64,000 nucleotides of DNA. It comes from Chitinophaga arvensicola (GTDB lineage Bacteria > Bacteroidota > Bacteroidia > Chitinophagales > Chitinophagaceae). The stretch is from NCBI RefSeq assembly GCF_900110835.1, contig NZ_FOJG01000001.1, positions 1,375,022 through 1,439,021 of the forward strand. Direction: 5' to 3'. Below, piece by piece: positions 42,072 through 51,944 of the stretch; position 1 is the first letter of the stretch, and each line of letters starts with the position of its first letter. Under the pieces are notes generated by a model. The model was not told the origin of the DNA, ran no database searches, and saw only the letters and a list, made by a program, of their open reading frames with translations. The position numbers were made by a program, and so were the translations under genes.

Positions 42072-42842
42072 TTAGAGCGTTTTGAATAATTTCCGGGCAT
42101 TGCTGCTTGTTATAGCTGCAACGTCTGCTATTTTTAGATTTTTTATATCTGCCACCTTTTCGCCTGCCAGCGTCAGGTACGCGCTTTCGTTGCGTTTGCC
42201 CCGGTAAGGAACCGGTGCTAAATAGGGCGCATCTGTTTCCAGTACAATATGTGCGAGGTCTATTTCTTCCAGTAATTTGTCGAGGCCCGATTTCTTGAAA
42301 GTGACCACCCCGCCTATTCCCAGGTAGAAGCCAAGGTCAATAATTTCCTTCGCCTCTTCCAGCGTGCCGGAGAAACAATGGAATACACCGCTCAAACGGC
42401 CATCCTGCAAGCCTTTCACTTCGTTGATACATTCGCGGGTGGCCTCGCGGCTATGGATGGATACCGGTAAACCATATTCCCGGGCCAGTAACAGTTGCTC
42501 CTGGAAAGCCTTGTATTGCTGGGGAAGCAGCGATTTGTCCCAGTAGAAGTCTAACCCTATTTCACCGATGGCTTTGAACGGGCGCTGTTGCAACCAGGCC
42601 TTTACCAGGTCCAGCTGCTCCTCTACCGCTTCTTTTACATAACAGGGATGGATGCCCATCATGGCGTAAATATGATCCGGATAACGGGCTTCCAGTGCCA
42701 GCATGCCGTCAATAGAGCTTTCGTCGATATTCGGTAAAAACAACTGGTCTACTCCCGCTGCTATGGCCCGCGCTACCATCTCTTCCCGGTCTGCCTCAAA
42801 TTCTTCCGAATACAGGTGCGTATGGGTATCTATCCAAAGCAT
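42072..42842 (-). CDS. tatD: TatD family hydrolase
   Basis: Metal-dependent hydrolase/nuclease of the amidohydrolase superfamily, 256 aa. Motifs: IDTHTHLYSEEF with His7 and His9, YAMMGIHPCYVKE, GEIGLDFYWDKS, FQEQLLLAREYGLPVSIHSREA, GVFHCFSGTLEEA and LVLETDAPYLAPVPYRGKRNE. All metal ligands expected for the family are visible. TatD enzymes act as DNA exonucleases or D-aminoacyl hydrolase-like proteins; a link to Tat secretion is not general. The asparaginase gene follows at 41 bases. Confidence 0.93.
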   Translation of the reverse strand: MLWIDTHTHLYSEEFEADREEMVARAIAAGVDQLFLPNIDESSIDGMLALEARYPDHIYAMMGIHPCYVKEAVEEQLDLVKAWLQQRPFKAIGEIGLDFYWDKSLLPQQYKAFQEQLLLAREYGLPVSIHSREATRECINEVKGLQDGRLSGVFHCFSGTLEEAKEIIDLGFYLGIGGVVTFKKSGLDKLLEEIDLAHIVLETDAPYLAPVPYRGKRNESAYLTLAGEKVADIKNLKIADVAAITSSNARKLFKTL

Positions 42843-42902
42843 AATAATTTATTTTATTAGATTTGTAATTTCTTTAATATTTAAACGGTATCTTTATTCC
42901 TG

Positions 42903-42910
42903 CAAAGGTA
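42903..42910 (-). promoter_or_regulatory. -7 box for tatD
   Basis: TACCTTTG on the minus strand, 60 bases before the tatD start. It sits beside a near-match TATCTTTA facing right (42889-42896) that could serve the lipoprotein gene at 42948. Confidence 0.4.
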
Positions 42911-42947
42911 AATACCGAAAAACCTAATTGCTAATAAAACCTAAACT

Positions 42948-43859
42948 ATGAAAAGCTATTTCAGTACAAATCGTGTGCTGGCGTGGACCATCACCGGCGT
43001 GGCCGTTGCCACCATTTTTTTTGCCTGTAAGAAGGAAATCACCACAGATACCGCTCCTAATAACCAGTCAGACAACAATGCCATTGCCGCATCCCAACAC
43101 GAAGCCGCTGTAAGCGCTATGTACGGTGGCCTTTTTGAAACAGTAGGTCAGATAGCGGTAGAACAGGGCCTTTTTATTAACGGACGCAAAGCCGGTGTAT
43201 CCAACACTACTAACGCCGTAGTAACCTCCTGTCCGGTGGCCGAACTGCTGGATGCCACCAGCCCTACCCAGTGGCCTAAGCGGGTAGACATCGATTTTGG
43301 AGACTCCTGTCTCGACAGATATGGAGTTTACCGCAGTGGTATACTCCACGTTATTTTCAGCGGTCCTTTATTCAACGCCAATTCTACCATTGTGATAGAA
43401 TCTAGGGGATATAAACTCAACGGCAAAGCGGTTGACGGCAGATTTGCCATCAGCGGCGCTACCTACAGCAAAACTGCCGGTATACAGTATACTGCCGAAG
43501 TTACCGGTGGAAAAGTAACCCTGAACGACAGCACTATAGTGAACTATACCAGCAAAAGAACCATTAAACAAACTGCAGGATTTGACCAGGTAGAACCCCT
43601 GAGAAACCCGGCAGACGATGTATACGCCGTGGAAGGCACTGCCACCATTTCTTATGTGAAAGGACCGGTAGTAGGCGCTACTGCTACATTCACTTCACAG
43701 GAAGCCCTGGTGAAGATTGACGATTGCCACCATTTTGTGAAAGGAAAACTGAAGGTAGAACTGGATAAAGTAACCGGTGTGATTGACTATGGCAACGGTA
43801 AATGCACAGATCCGATCACGATTACAGTAGGAGATAAAACCAAGCAAATTCAATTGTAA
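42948..43859 (+). CDS. Hypothetical lipoprotein
   Basis: A 303-aa protein with a lipoprotein signal: a hydrophobic stretch WTITGVAVATIFF then the lipobox FFAC at residues 24-27, followed by KKEITTDTAPNNQSDNN, a Ser/Asn-rich linker. The mature part holds about 270 residues of beta-rich sequence with Asp/Asn-Gly turns (DIDFGDSC, GVIDYGNGKC). The four cysteines of the mature part occur in pairs at conserved-looking positions (TSCPVAEL, GDSCLDRY, DDCHHF, NGKCTDP), so disulfides are possible. I do not recognise a named domain. Confidence 0.8.
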   Translation: MKSYFSTNRVLAWTITGVAVATIFFACKKEITTDTAPNNQSDNNAIAASQHEAAVSAMYGGLFETVGQIAVEQGLFINGRKAGVSNTTNAVVTSCPVAELLDATSPTQWPKRVDIDFGDSCLDRYGVYRSGILHVIFSGPLFNANSTIVIESRGYKLNGKAVDGRFAISGATYSKTAGIQYTAEVTGGKVTLNDSTIVNYTSKRTIKQTAGFDQVEPLRNPADDVYAVEGTATISYVKGPVVGATATFTSQEALVKIDDCHHFVKGKLKVELDKVTGVIDYGNGKCTDPITITVGDKTKQIQL

Positions 43860-43871
43860 AATACAGACACA

Positions 43872-43907
43872 AAAAGGGCTGGCCAATCATTTGGCCAGCC
43901 CTTTTTT
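43872..43907 (+). terminator. Terminator of the lipoprotein gene
   Basis: A 15-bp stem (43872-43886 and 43891-43905, loop TCAT) merges into a six-T tract. The next gene (stop at 43922) is convergent, so the hairpin may act in both directions. Confidence 0.85.
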
Positions 43908-43921
43908 ATTTAATGTCGTTG

Positions 43922-44545
43922 TTACAATATGGCTGCTACCTCAAATTTCTGTTTCCGACAATACTCCAATACACGGGGCAGCGCATACTCCAGCCGGTCC
44001 CAGGCTTTGGCGCTGTCGTGAAATACCACGATGGAGCCTGGCTGTAATTTAAACACCACGTTCTGTACGCAGGCTTCTCCATTGATTTCCGTGTCGAAAT
44101 CACCACTCAGCAGATCCCACATAATAATTTTTGCGCCTGGAATTTTCTGCTTGATCTGTTTGATCTGGAAAGGCGTAATCCGCCCGTACGGCGGTCTGAA
44201 AAGCGGAGACGCAATGTATTTGGCCGCTTCCAGCACGTTTTCAATATATTTTTCGGTGTTGGTTTTCCAGCCGTTCAGGTGGTTGTGTGTATGATTGCCG
44301 GTGGTATGTCCTGCTTCCAGTATCTGCTGATAGATAGCCGGGTATTCCAGCACGTTTTTCCCGATACAGAAAAAGGTAGCTTTTGCATTGAACTTTGCCA
44401 GTTGCTCCAGCACGAAAGGTGTTGCCTGTGGGTGCGGACCATCATCAAATGTAAGATATACCTTATTGCCGGCCGGAGACAGGCTCCAGACACAACTTTT
44501 GTACAAGGCTTTCAGGATGCCGGGCGTTTTGGTAAGATAGAACAT
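43922..44545 (-). CDS. Polysaccharide deacetylase family protein
   Basis: NodB-type carbohydrate esterase (CE4), 207 aa. The metal-binding and catalytic motifs are all present: TFDDGPHP (Asp34, Asp35), GNHTHNHLNGW (His85, His89), RPPYGRITPFQ, MWDLLSGDFD and SIVVFHDS. No signal peptide is obvious, only a short N-terminal amphipathic stretch. Substrates of the family are peptidoglycan, chitin or xylan; the target here is unknown. It is a single gene, divergent from gltX. Confidence 0.92.
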   Translation of the reverse strand: MFYLTKTPGILKALYKSCVWSLSPAGNKVYLTFDDGPHPQATPFVLEQLAKFNAKATFFCIGKNVLEYPAIYQQILEAGHTTGNHTHNHLNGWKTNTEKYIENVLEAAKYIASPLFRPPYGRITPFQIKQIKQKIPGAKIIMWDLLSGDFDTEINGEACVQNVVFKLQPGSIVVFHDSAKAWDRLEYALPRVLEYCRKQKFEVAAIL

Positions 44546-44666
44546 AGAATTTTCAGCGCTTAGTACTGCAATATACTTAATGTGCCAGAGCGGGGCTTCG
44601 TATTAAAAAATTTTAATCTCCCAATTTCTCTTCGGGGCAATCATGAACAGCTAAAGGCTAAATCCT

Positions 44667-44674
44667 TATCTTTG
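44667..44674 (+). promoter_or_regulatory. -7 box of gltX
   Basis: TATCTTTG lies 6 bases upstream of the gltX ATG at 44681, which supports that start over the longer open frame to 44582 and implies a near-leaderless mRNA. Confidence 0.5.
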
Positions 44675-44680
44675 CGGACT

Positions 44681-46210
44681 ATGGATCACAAAAAAGTAAG
44701 AGTGCGTTTTGCGCCCAGTCCTACTGGTGGCCTACATCTTGGAGGTGTACGCACTGTATTGTTCAACTATTTGTTTGCGAAACAGCATAAAGGTGATTTT
44801 GTGCTGCGTATTGAAGATACAGACCAAACCCGTTACGTTCCCGGAGCGGAGGAATACATCAATGAATGTTTGCGTTGGTGTGGCCTTACACCGGATGAAA
44901 GTCCGGAAGTGGGTGGTCCGTTTGGCCCATACCGTCAGAGTGAGCGTAAGCCTTTATACCGCCAGTATGCGGAACAGCTGGTGAAAGCCGGTCATGCCTA
45001 TTATGCGTTTGATACTCCGGAAGAGCTGGAAAGTATGCGCGAGCGGCTGAAAACACCGGAGAATCCTTCTCCGCAGTACAACCACGTGGTAAGGGCAAAG
45101 ATGCGTAACTCACTTACGCTCTCCGATGCAGAAGTACAGGACCTGCTGGCTAAAAATACCCCGCATGTGATCCGTATCAGCATGCCTGCCAATGAGGACA
45201 TTACTTTCACCGACCTGGTTCGGGGAGAAGTGACTTTCCATACCTCACAGGTAGATGATAAAGTATTGCTGAAAGCAGATGGTATGCCTACCTATCACCT
45301 CGCTGTGGTAGTAGACGACTATCTCATGAAAATAACACATGCCTTCCGTGGAGAAGAATGGCTGCCATCGGCGCCGGTACATCTCCTGCTCTGGAAATTC
45401 CTGGGTTGGGAAGCTGATATGCCTCAATGGGCGCACCTTCCGCTGATCCTGAAACCGGATGGCAATGGTAAACTCAGCAAACGTGACGGTGATCGTTTAG
45501 GCTTCCCCGTATATGCTATGAACTGGAGAGATCCTGCCAGTGGCGATATCACCAAAGGTTTCCGCGAACGTGGTTTCCTGCCGGAAGCATTTATCAATAT
45601 GCTGGCGATGCTGGGTTGGAATGATGGTACTGAACAGGAAATTTTCTCCCTGGAAGAACTGATCAGCAAATTCTCCCTGGAACGCGTACATAAAGCCGGT
45701 GCTAAATTCGATTTCGAAAAAGCAAAATGGTTTAACCACCAGTATATTCATCACAAAGACAATGAAAGCCTCGCTGCCTTATTCCAGCCCGTGCTGGATG
45801 AAAAAGGTGTTACCGCCGCTCCTGACTATGTAGCTACAGTGGCGGGCCTGGTAAAAGAGCGCTGCTATTTTGTAAATGAAATATGGGACCATGGCTTCTT
45901 CTTCTTCCAAAGCCCGGATACTTACGATGAAGCGGCTGTAAAACCAAAATGGAATGCAGACAAAGATGCTTTTTTCCAGGTATGGTCAGCGCAGCTGGAA
46001 TCATTGTCTGCTGCTCCCGCAGCGGATCTGGAAGCAGCTTTTAAAGCACTGGCTGCTGAAAAGAACCTGAAGATGGGCGATGTACAGTTGCCTTTCCGTA
46101 TCATGCTGACCGGCGGCAAATTCGGCCCCCCGGTATTTGATATCGTGGCTACCCTGGGTGTTGCGGAAACCCGCAACAGGATTGCCAAAGGACTGGCGGC
46201 TTTTCAATAG
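44681..46210 (+). CDS. gltX: Glutamate--tRNA ligase
   Basis: Class I aminoacyl-tRNA synthetase charging tRNA-Glu, 509 aa. The HIGH-type motif is PSPTGGLHLGG (residues 12-22) and the KMSKS-type motif is KLSKRDGDR (from residue 264). The tRNA-Glu-specific connective region contains RIEDTDQTRYVPGAEEYI. The C-terminal anticodon-binding domain starts near residue 330 and includes the family's all-helical segment. The open frame extends 33 codons upstream, but the -7 box and the usual N-terminus favour 44681. Divergent from the polysaccharide deacetylase gene. Confidence 0.96.
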   Translation: MDHKKVRVRFAPSPTGGLHLGGVRTVLFNYLFAKQHKGDFVLRIEDTDQTRYVPGAEEYINECLRWCGLTPDESPEVGGPFGPYRQSERKPLYRQYAEQLVKAGHAYYAFDTPEELESMRERLKTPENPSPQYNHVVRAKMRNSLTLSDAEVQDLLAKNTPHVIRISMPANEDITFTDLVRGEVTFHTSQVDDKVLLKADGMPTYHLAVVVDDYLMKITHAFRGEEWLPSAPVHLLLWKFLGWEADMPQWAHLPLILKPDGNGKLSKRDGDRLGFPVYAMNWRDPASGDITKGFRERGFLPEAFINMLAMLGWNDGTEQEIFSLEELISKFSLERVHKAGAKFDFEKAKWFNHQYIHHKDNESLAALFQPVLDEKGVTAAPDYVATVAGLVKERCYFVNEIWDHGFFFFQSPDTYDEAAVKPKWNADKDAFFQVWSAQLESLSAAPAADLEAAFKALAAEKNLKMGDVQLPFRIMLTGGKFGPPVFDIVATLGVAETRNRIAKGLAAFQ

Positions 46211-46230
46211 AAATTGTTAGTTGTTATATA

Positions 46231-46275
46231 GATAAAGGCTAAACGGGTCATCCCCGTTTAGCCTTTATCGTTTTT
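46231..46275 (+). terminator. Terminator of gltX
   Basis: A perfect 17-bp stem (46231-46247 and 46253-46269) is followed by GTTTTT. It lies 20 bases after the gltX stop. Confidence 0.85.
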
Positions 46276-46283
46276 AGTACTAT

Positions 46284-46319
46284 AAAAAAGGAAGGCCGGA
46301 CAGTTACTGTCCGGCCTTC
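46284..46319 (-). terminator. Terminator of glnS
   Basis: On the minus strand a 13-bp stem (arms 46307-46319 and 46291-46303, loop TAA) is followed by CCTTTTTT. It lies 17 bases past the glnS stop. Confidence 0.85.
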
Positions 46320-46336
46320 ATGGTATTGAAAACAGT

Positions 46337-48007
46337 TTATTTACCTTTTGCGCTTTCTTTCGCCCAGGCGTCTTTCAGCGTAACCGTTCTGTTGAACACT
46401 ACTTTATCGGCGGTGCTATCGGCATCCACTACAAAATATCCTTTGCGCAGGAACTGGAAGCGTTCTCCCGGTTTAGCCTGCAACAGGCCAGGTTCTACGA
46501 ATGCTTCTTTAATCACCTGCAGTGAATCCGGGTTGATGAAGGTGGTAAAATCGGCCTCTTCTGCCTGTGGATTTTCTGCGGTGAACAGACGGTCGTAGAT
46601 CCGTACTTCAGCGGTGGCCGCATGTTCAGCGCTTACCCAGTGAATGGTTCCTTTTACCGTTAAGCCGCTCTGGTCGCCACCACTCTTGCTTTCAGGCAGG
46701 TAAGTAGCGTAGATGGTGGTAATATTACCATCTGCATCTTTATCAAAGCTTTCGCCCTTGATGATATAGGCATTCTTTAAACGCACCATGTTACCAGGTC
46801 CGAGGCGGAAGAATTTTTTAGGAGGATTTTCCATGAAGTCTTCCCGCTCAATGTAAAGCGTATTGCTGAAATGCAGGGTACGGGAACCGGCGTTTTCATC
46901 TTCCGGATTGTTGTCGGCAGTCATTTCTTCTACCTGTCCTTCTGGGTAGTTGGTGATCACCAGCTTTACCGGGTCCAGTACGGCCATTACGCGGTTGGCG
47001 GTTCTGTTCAGTTCTTCACGGATACAGAATTCCAGCAGGCTTAATTCGATCATGTTATCGCGTTTTTGCACGCCTACACGTTCGCAAAGCTGGCGGATAC
47101 TGGCAGGGGTGTAGCCACGGCGGCGTAAACCACTGATAGTAGGCATCCGGGGATCATCCCAGCCGTTTACATGACCTTCTTCCACCAGTTGTTTCAGTTT
47201 TCGTTTACTCATGACCGTATAGGTCAGGTTTAAACGGGCAAACTCGTACTGGTGGCTTGGGAAGATGTCCAGTTCTTTAATAAACCAGTCGTACAGTGCG
47301 CGGTGGGGAATAAATTCCAGCGTACAGATAGAATGGGTGATATGTTCGATGCTGTCACTTTGCCCGTGAGCAAAATCGTACATCGGGTAAATGCACCATT
47401 TGTCGCCGGTACGGTGGTGGTGAGCATGTTTGATACGATACATGAGGGGGTCGCGCATGTGCATATTGGGCGAGGCCAGGTCTGCTTTGGCACGGAGGGT
47501 TTTTTCGCCATCCTTGAATTCGCCTTTGCGCATACGGTCAAACAGGTCCAGGTTTTCCGCAACGGTGCGGCTTCTGGCCGGAGTGGGTGTACCCGGTACG
47601 GTAGGTGTACCTTTGGCAGCGGCAATTTCATCGGCACTGGCGTCTTCCACGTAAGCCAGTCCTTTTTCTATCAATTTTACGGCAAAAGCGTAGAGTTGCT
47701 CAAAATAATCGGAGGCATATAATTCCTTTTCCCACTCGAATCCCAGCCAGCGGATATCTTCTTTAATGGATTCCACGTATTCTGTATCCTCAGTTACCGG
47801 GTTGGTATCATCGAAGCGGAGATTGGTTTTCCCATTGTATTTCTGGGCTAATCCAAAGTTCAACGCAATGGATTTAGCATGGCCTATATGCAGGTAGCCA
47901 TTGGGTTCTGGCGGAAAACGGGTCAGTACCCGGCCGTCATTAACGCCATTCGCTATGTCTTCTTCAACAATTTGTTCTATAAAATTGAGGGATCTTTCTT
48001 CGCTCAT
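46337..48007 (-). CDS. glnS: Glutamine--tRNA ligase
   Basis: Class I synthetase charging tRNA-Gln directly, 556 aa. The HIGH motif region is [25 protein letters not shown] and the KMSKS region is [15 protein letters not shown]. The GlnRS-type acceptor-binding region contains [32 protein letters not shown]. The C-terminal beta-barrel anticodon domain includes [33 protein letters not shown]. The start is placed at 48007 ([10 protein letters not shown]); the open frame to 48076 crosses the -7 box. Presence with GltX implies direct Gln-tRNA charging without GatCAB. Confidence 0.96.
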   Translation of the reverse strand: MSEERSLNFIEQIVEEDIANGVNDGRVLTRFPPEPNGYLHIGHAKSIALNFGLAQKYNGKTNLRFDDTNPVTEDTEYVESIKEDIRWLGFEWEKELYASDYFEQLYAFAVKLIEKGLAYVEDASADEIAAAKGTPTVPGTPTPARSRTVAENLDLFDRMRKGEFKDGEKTLRAKADLASPNMHMRDPLMYRIKHAHHHRTGDKWCIYPMYDFAHGQSDSIEHITHSICTLEFIPHRALYDWFIKELDIFPSHQYEFARLNLTYTVMSKRKLKQLVEEGHVNGWDDPRMPTISGLRRRGYTPASIRQLCERVGVQKRDNMIELSLLEFCIREELNRTANRVMAVLDPVKLVITNYPEGQVEEMTADNNPEDENAGSRTLHFSNTLYIEREDFMENPPKKFFRLGPGNMVRLKNAYIIKGESFDKDADGNITTIYATYLPESKSGGDQSGLTVKGTIHWVSAEHAATAEVRIYDRLFTAENPQAEEADFTTFINPDSLQVIKEAFVEPGLLQAKPGERFQFLRKGYFVVDADSTADKVVFNRTVTLKDAWAKESAKGK

Positions 48008-48027
48008 AATGATTTTATCTTGGACGG

Positions 48028-48035
48028 CAAATGTA
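48028..48035 (-). promoter_or_regulatory. -7 box of glnS
   Basis: TACATTTG on the minus strand, 20 bases before the ATG at 48007. It supports the shorter start of glnS. Confidence 0.5.
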
Positions 48036-48100
48036 CAAAAAAGCCGAGAGCTTAAGCTTTCTGCTTTTTCGTACATTTACTTCCTTAATATGATAATGGT

Positions 48101-48520
48101 ATGGTCAACCCGTTAAATCGTCCTGTTCGTGTATTGGTAGCCAAAGTGGGCCTGGATGGTCATGATCGTGGCGCAAAAGTAATTGCTGCCGCCCTCCGGG
48201 ATGCCGGTATGGAAGTTATTTACACCGGCCTCCGTCAAACGCCCGAAATGGTGGTCAATGCCGCGCTGCAGGAAGATGTGGACGCTATCGGTATCAGTAT
48301 CCTGTCTGGCGCCCATATGACCGTATTCCCCAAGATCATTGCCCAGATGAAGGAAAAAGGGATGAACGATGTGCTGCTGACAGGTGGCGGTATCATCCCC
48401 GATGAAGATATGGAAAGCCTGCAGGAAATGGGAGTGGGTAAATTGTTCCCTCCCGGTACCAATACCAAAGATATTTCCAGCTATATCACAGACTGGGTGG
48501 CCGCTCACAGAAATTTTTAA
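48101..48520 (+). CDS. Stand-alone cobalamin (B12)-binding domain protein
   Basis: A 139-aa protein equal to the C-terminal B12-binding domain of methylmalonyl-CoA mutase-type enzymes. The DGHDRG motif (His21 coordinates cobalt), the SILSGAHM loop and the nucleotide-binding [14 protein letters not shown] are intact, and the length matches separate small subunits such as those of methylmalonyl- or isobutyryl-CoA mutase. It would need a catalytic large subunit, but none is encoded in the window. Divergent from glnS, its neighbour to the left, and 91 bases ahead of an outer-membrane protein gene. Confidence 0.88.
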   Translation: MVNPLNRPVRVLVAKVGLDGHDRGAKVIAAALRDAGMEVIYTGLRQTPEMVVNAALQEDVDAIGISILSGAHMTVFPKIIAQMKEKGMNDVLLTGGGIIPDEDMESLQEMGVGKLFPPGTNTKDISSYITDWVAAHRNF

Positions 48521-48611
48521 AAATATTTATATATCCACGTAACATTTCTTAAACCGGCTCGTCTTTAGTGGAAATAGTCCACCGAATCTAAAAAACCATA
48601 ATACCCGTTTT

Positions 48612-49448
48612 ATGAAATGTAAGTTACTCCCGCTTTGCCTGTTAATGCTGACGCTGTGCTGTACTGTAATTGCCCAGGATAAAAAAGATTCTACCAATAA
48701 TTCTTCTGCTCCTGATTCCACGGTCAGGGAAGAAAAAACGGTTTTTTCCATCATTTTTGGTAAATACCCCAAGCACCGGGAAGGGGTATACGTAACACAC
48801 GGTGGTGATGGCCCCCTGCTGTCGTTCGCATCTATGAAAGAGAATGGAGAGCATATGCGCAATATCCCCCGCTTTACCCTCTTTTTTAACATAGGAAGTA
48901 ACTTCAACAAGGATTTTTCCAAAAACTTCGGGATTTTCACAGGGATCAACCTCAAAAACATAGGGCTGATCTCTAAACCTGCTGATTCACTGAAGCTCAA
49001 GCAGCGCGTGTATACCCTTGGAGTGCCGGTGGGTTTCAAATTAGGAGATCTCAGCTCCGGCAGCCTCTTCTTCTTTGCCGGTGGCGAAATAGACCTGGCT
49101 TTTAACTATAAAGAGAAACAATTTGTAGATGGGGACAAGGTCCATAAGTTCAATGAATGGTTCAGCGACCGCACTCCCCTGCTGATGCCTTCCCTCTTTG
49201 CCGGTTTCCGGTTCAACCCGGGCTTTGGTCTGAAAGTGCAGTATTACCCGCAGAACTTCTTTAACCCCGACTTTAAAACAAAAGATAAAAGCGGCAATGC
49301 CGTATATCCCAACCGGAACCTCGAAGCCAACCTGGTATTTGTGACCCTGGGATATAATTTCAGCGGCGTGGACTATTTTAAAGTGAAGAAAAAAAGACAC
49401 TATATGAAGATGAAAAGTGGCAAAGCAGAGTTTGAGGTAAATTACTAA
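48612..49448 (+). CDS. Outer membrane beta-barrel protein
   Basis: A 278-aa secreted protein with a signal peptide (LLPLCLLMLTLCCTVIAQ). The mature chain alternates aromatic and hydrophobic residues in short strands with turns (RFTLFFNIGSNFNKDFSKNFGIFTGINLKNIGL, TLGVPVGFKLG, SLFFFAGGEIDLAF, GFRFNPGFGLKVQYY), typical of 8- to 12-stranded porin-like barrels of Bacteroidota. The C-terminus (MKSGKAEFEVNY) lies after the last strand. No more specific family is recognised. Confidence 0.82.
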   Translation: MKCKLLPLCLLMLTLCCTVIAQDKKDSTNNSSAPDSTVREEKTVFSIIFGKYPKHREGVYVTHGGDGPLLSFASMKENGEHMRNIPRFTLFFNIGSNFNKDFSKNFGIFTGINLKNIGLISKPADSLKLKQRVYTLGVPVGFKLGDLSSGSLFFFAGGEIDLAFNYKEKQFVDGDKVHKFNEWFSDRTPLLMPSLFAGFRFNPGFGLKVQYYPQNFFNPDFKTKDKSGNAVYPNRNLEANLVFVTLGYNFSGVDYFKVKKKRHYMKMKSGKAEFEVNY

Positions 49449-49473
49449 CGGGCATATCCCGCATATTTAAATG

Positions 49474-49508
49474 AACCGTAGCAGATCTTTTCTGGCTACG
49501 GTTTTTTT
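49474..49508 (+). terminator. Terminator of the outer membrane protein gene
   Basis: A 9-bp stem (49474-49482 and 49495-49503) with an inner extension in the loop merges into seven T residues (49502-49508), 25 bases after the stop codon. Confidence 0.85.
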
Positions 49509-49625
49509 GTAATCGTTTCCCGCACTGCATGATAGCCGCAGAGGGTAGGCAGCCGGCGCCTGCTATCGGGCTGATTCGTTAGGTTATTGAATATTGCTTA
49601 ATATTGGTAAACTAAAATACGGCTC

Positions 49626-50402
49626 ATGTATCAGACGTTAAGCACACAATTGGAAAATGGTATTCTCACTATTACCATCAACCGTCCGGAAAAGATGAAC
49701 GCCCTCAACCAGCAGGTACTGGCTGATCTGGCACTGGCAGTAGATGAAATATACAGTAACCGCGACATTAAAGGCGCCATTATCACCGGTGCAGGTGAAA
49801 AAGCGTTTGTAGCGGGTGCAGACATCAGTGAGTTCCTTACTTTATCAGATAAACAGGGAGAAGAACTGGCCAAGAAAGGCCACGTGATTTTCCAGCGGAT
49901 AGAAAGCAGTCCGAAACCTATCATTGCGGCTGTTAATGGCTTTGCACTGGGCGGGGGCTGCGAACTGGCGATGGCCTGTCATTTCCGGATCGCCAGCGAT
50001 AATGCAAAATTCGGTCAGCCGGAAGTAAACCTCGGACTGATCCCGGGATATGGTGGTACCCAACGCCTCACCCAGCTCATAGGAAAAGGCAAAGCCCTGG
50101 AACTGATGATGACGGGAGATATGATCAACGCCACAGAGGCACAGGCATGGGGGCTGGTAAACCATGTGCTGAAGCCCGAAGAATTGCTGCCCAAAGCCAT
50201 TGCCATCTTACAAAAAATAAAAACAAAGGCGCCATTGGCGATTGCACGTGTGATTAAATGCGCGAATGCCGCCACCGATAAGGACCAGGACGGTTTTGAA
50301 CTGGAACTGAAGGAGTTCGGCGCCTGCTTTGCCACAAAAGATCTGCAGGAAGGCGCAGCAGCCTTTGTACAGAAAAGAGCCCCAAACTTTACCGGGGAAT
50401 AG
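49626..50402 (+). CDS. Enoyl-CoA hydratase/isomerase family protein
   Basis: Crotonase-fold enzyme (258 aa) that hydrates trans-2-enoyl-CoA in fatty acid or amino acid breakdown. The oxyanion-hole regions GAGEKAFVAGADISEF and GFALGGGCELAMACHFRIASDNAKFGQPEVNLGLIPGYGGTQRL are intact; the catalytic Glu lies in the second segment. The sequence pattern is that of short-chain (crotonase) enzymes. The AhpD-like or 3-hydroxyacyl-CoA dehydrogenase partners are not nearby. It is a monocistronic unit ahead of fumC. Confidence 0.93.
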   Translation: MYQTLSTQLENGILTITINRPEKMNALNQQVLADLALAVDEIYSNRDIKGAIITGAGEKAFVAGADISEFLTLSDKQGEELAKKGHVIFQRIESSPKPIIAAVNGFALGGGCELAMACHFRIASDNAKFGQPEVNLGLIPGYGGTQRLTQLIGKGKALELMMTGDMINATEAQAWGLVNHVLKPEELLPKAIAILQKIKTKAPLAIARVIKCANAATDKDQDGFELELKEFGACFATKDLQEGAAAFVQKRAPNFTGE

Positions 50403-50403
50403 C

Positions 50404-50434
50404 TTGCTGCCCAGACCGTAATGCCGTACTTTTG
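50404..50434 (+). promoter_or_regulatory. Promoter of fumC
   Basis: TTG (50404-50406), 20-base spacer and TACTTTTG (50427-50434). It starts just after the stop codon of the enoyl-CoA hydratase gene and gives fumC its own promoter. Confidence 0.55.
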
Positions 50435-50454
50435 TAGCCTTAAAAGTTTAAGTC

Positions 50455-51855
50455 ATGGAATTCAGAATAGAGAAAGACACAATGGGCGAGGTGAAAGTGC
50501 CTGTAAATGCCTATTATGGCGCTCAAACACAGCGCTCCATTGAAAATTTCAAGATCGCACAGGATATCAACAAGATGCCGAAGGAAATTATCAAGGCATT
50601 TGCATACCTGAAGAAAGCGGCAGCTATCACCAACCTCGAAGCGGGTGTACTGCCAAAAGAAAAGAGTGATCTGATTGGTCAGGTTTGCGATGAAATCCTG
50701 GAAGGTAAACTGGACGATCAGTTTCCGCTGGTGGTATGGCAAACCGGTTCCGGTACCCAGTCCAACATGAACGTAAACGAAGTGGTAGCTTACCGCGCTC
50801 ACGTCATCCATGGCGGCCAGCTGACGGATAAAGAGAAATTCGTTCACCCGAACGATGATGTGAACAAGTCACAGTCTTCCAACGACACCTTCCCTACTGC
50901 CATGCACATCGCTGCTTATAAAATGTTGCAGGAAGTAACGATCCCGGGCATCACAAAGCTCCGCGATACCCTGGCAAAAAAAGCAGCAGACTATAAGAAC
51001 GTAGTGAAAATTGGCCGCACCCACTTCATGGATGCTACCCCATTGACACTCGGACAGGAAATCAGCGGTTATGTAGCCCAGCTGAACCACGGTTTAAAAG
51101 CCATCAACAATTCACTGGCACACCTGAGCGAACTGGCCCTGGGCGGTACTGCGGTAGGTACCGGTATCAATACACCAAAAGGATACTCTGAAAACGTGGC
51201 GAAAAATATTGCCCTGTTAACCGGATTGCCTTTCATCACCGCAGAGAATAAATTCGAAGCACTGGCAGCACACGATGCCATCGTAGAAGCACATGGCGCC
51301 CTGAAAATGGTAGCTGTGAGTTTAATGAAGATTGCCAACGATATCCGCATGCTCAGCTCCGGCCCACGCGCAGGTATCGGTGAAATTCATATCCCGGACA
51401 ACGAACCAGGTTCTTCTATCATGCCAGGTAAAGTAAATCCTACCCAGTGTGAAGCCCTGACCATGATTGCTGCCCAGGTAATGGGTAACGACGTGGCCAT
51501 CAGCATTGGCGGTTCCAACGGACACTTCGAACTGAACGTGTTTAAACCTGTCATGATCTTCAACTTCCTGCATTCTGCCCGCCTCATCGGCGACGGTTGC
51601 GTAAGCTTCAACGATAAGTGCGCAGAAGGTATCGAACCAATCGAAGCCAATATCAAAAAACATGTGGAAAATTCCCTGATGCTGGTTACTGCACTGAATA
51701 CCAAAATTGGCTACTACAAAGCAGCTGAAATTGCGCAGAAAGCCCACAAGGAAGGCACTACCCTGAAAGAAATGGCCGTGAAACTGGGTTATGTAACCCC
51801 GGCTGAATTCGATGAATGGGTGGTTCCTGCACACATGGTAGGAGATATCAAGTAA
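50455..51855 (+). CDS. fumC: Class II fumarate hydratase
   Basis: Fe-S-independent fumarase of the TCA cycle (fumarate to L-malate), 466 aa. The superfamily signature [13 protein letters not shown] is present with its catalytic Ser loop, together with the substrate-binding [14 protein letters not shown] and the [15 protein letters not shown] region. The N-terminus [32 protein letters not shown] is characteristic of FumC rather than of aspartase or argininosuccinate lyase. It acts as a homotetramer in the cytoplasm. Own promoter and terminator. Confidence 0.96.
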   Translation: MEFRIEKDTMGEVKVPVNAYYGAQTQRSIENFKIAQDINKMPKEIIKAFAYLKKAAAITNLEAGVLPKEKSDLIGQVCDEILEGKLDDQFPLVVWQTGSGTQSNMNVNEVVAYRAHVIHGGQLTDKEKFVHPNDDVNKSQSSNDTFPTAMHIAAYKMLQEVTIPGITKLRDTLAKKAADYKNVVKIGRTHFMDATPLTLGQEISGYVAQLNHGLKAINNSLAHLSELALGGTAVGTGINTPKGYSENVAKNIALLTGLPFITAENKFEALAAHDAIVEAHGALKMVAVSLMKIANDIRMLSSGPRAGIGEIHIPDNEPGSSIMPGKVNPTQCEALTMIAAQVMGNDVAISIGGSNGHFELNVFKPVMIFNFLHSARLIGDGCVSFNDKCAEGIEPIEANIKKHVENSLMLVTALNTKIGYYKAAEIAQKAHKEGTTLKEMAVKLGYVTPAEFDEWVVPAHMVGDIK

Positions 51856-51877
51856 TAACAGATAATATTTATGGAAG

Positions 51878-51912
51878 AAAAGAGTCCCGCTAATAACGGG
51901 GCTCTTTTTTTT
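51878..51912 (+). terminator. Terminator of fumC
   Basis: An 12-bp stem with one T-G pair (arms 51878-51889 and 51897-51908) merges into eight T residues, 22 bases after the fumC stop. Confidence 0.85.
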
Positions 51913-51944
51913 GTTATCTTCAGGAGATATAAACACTAACGATC

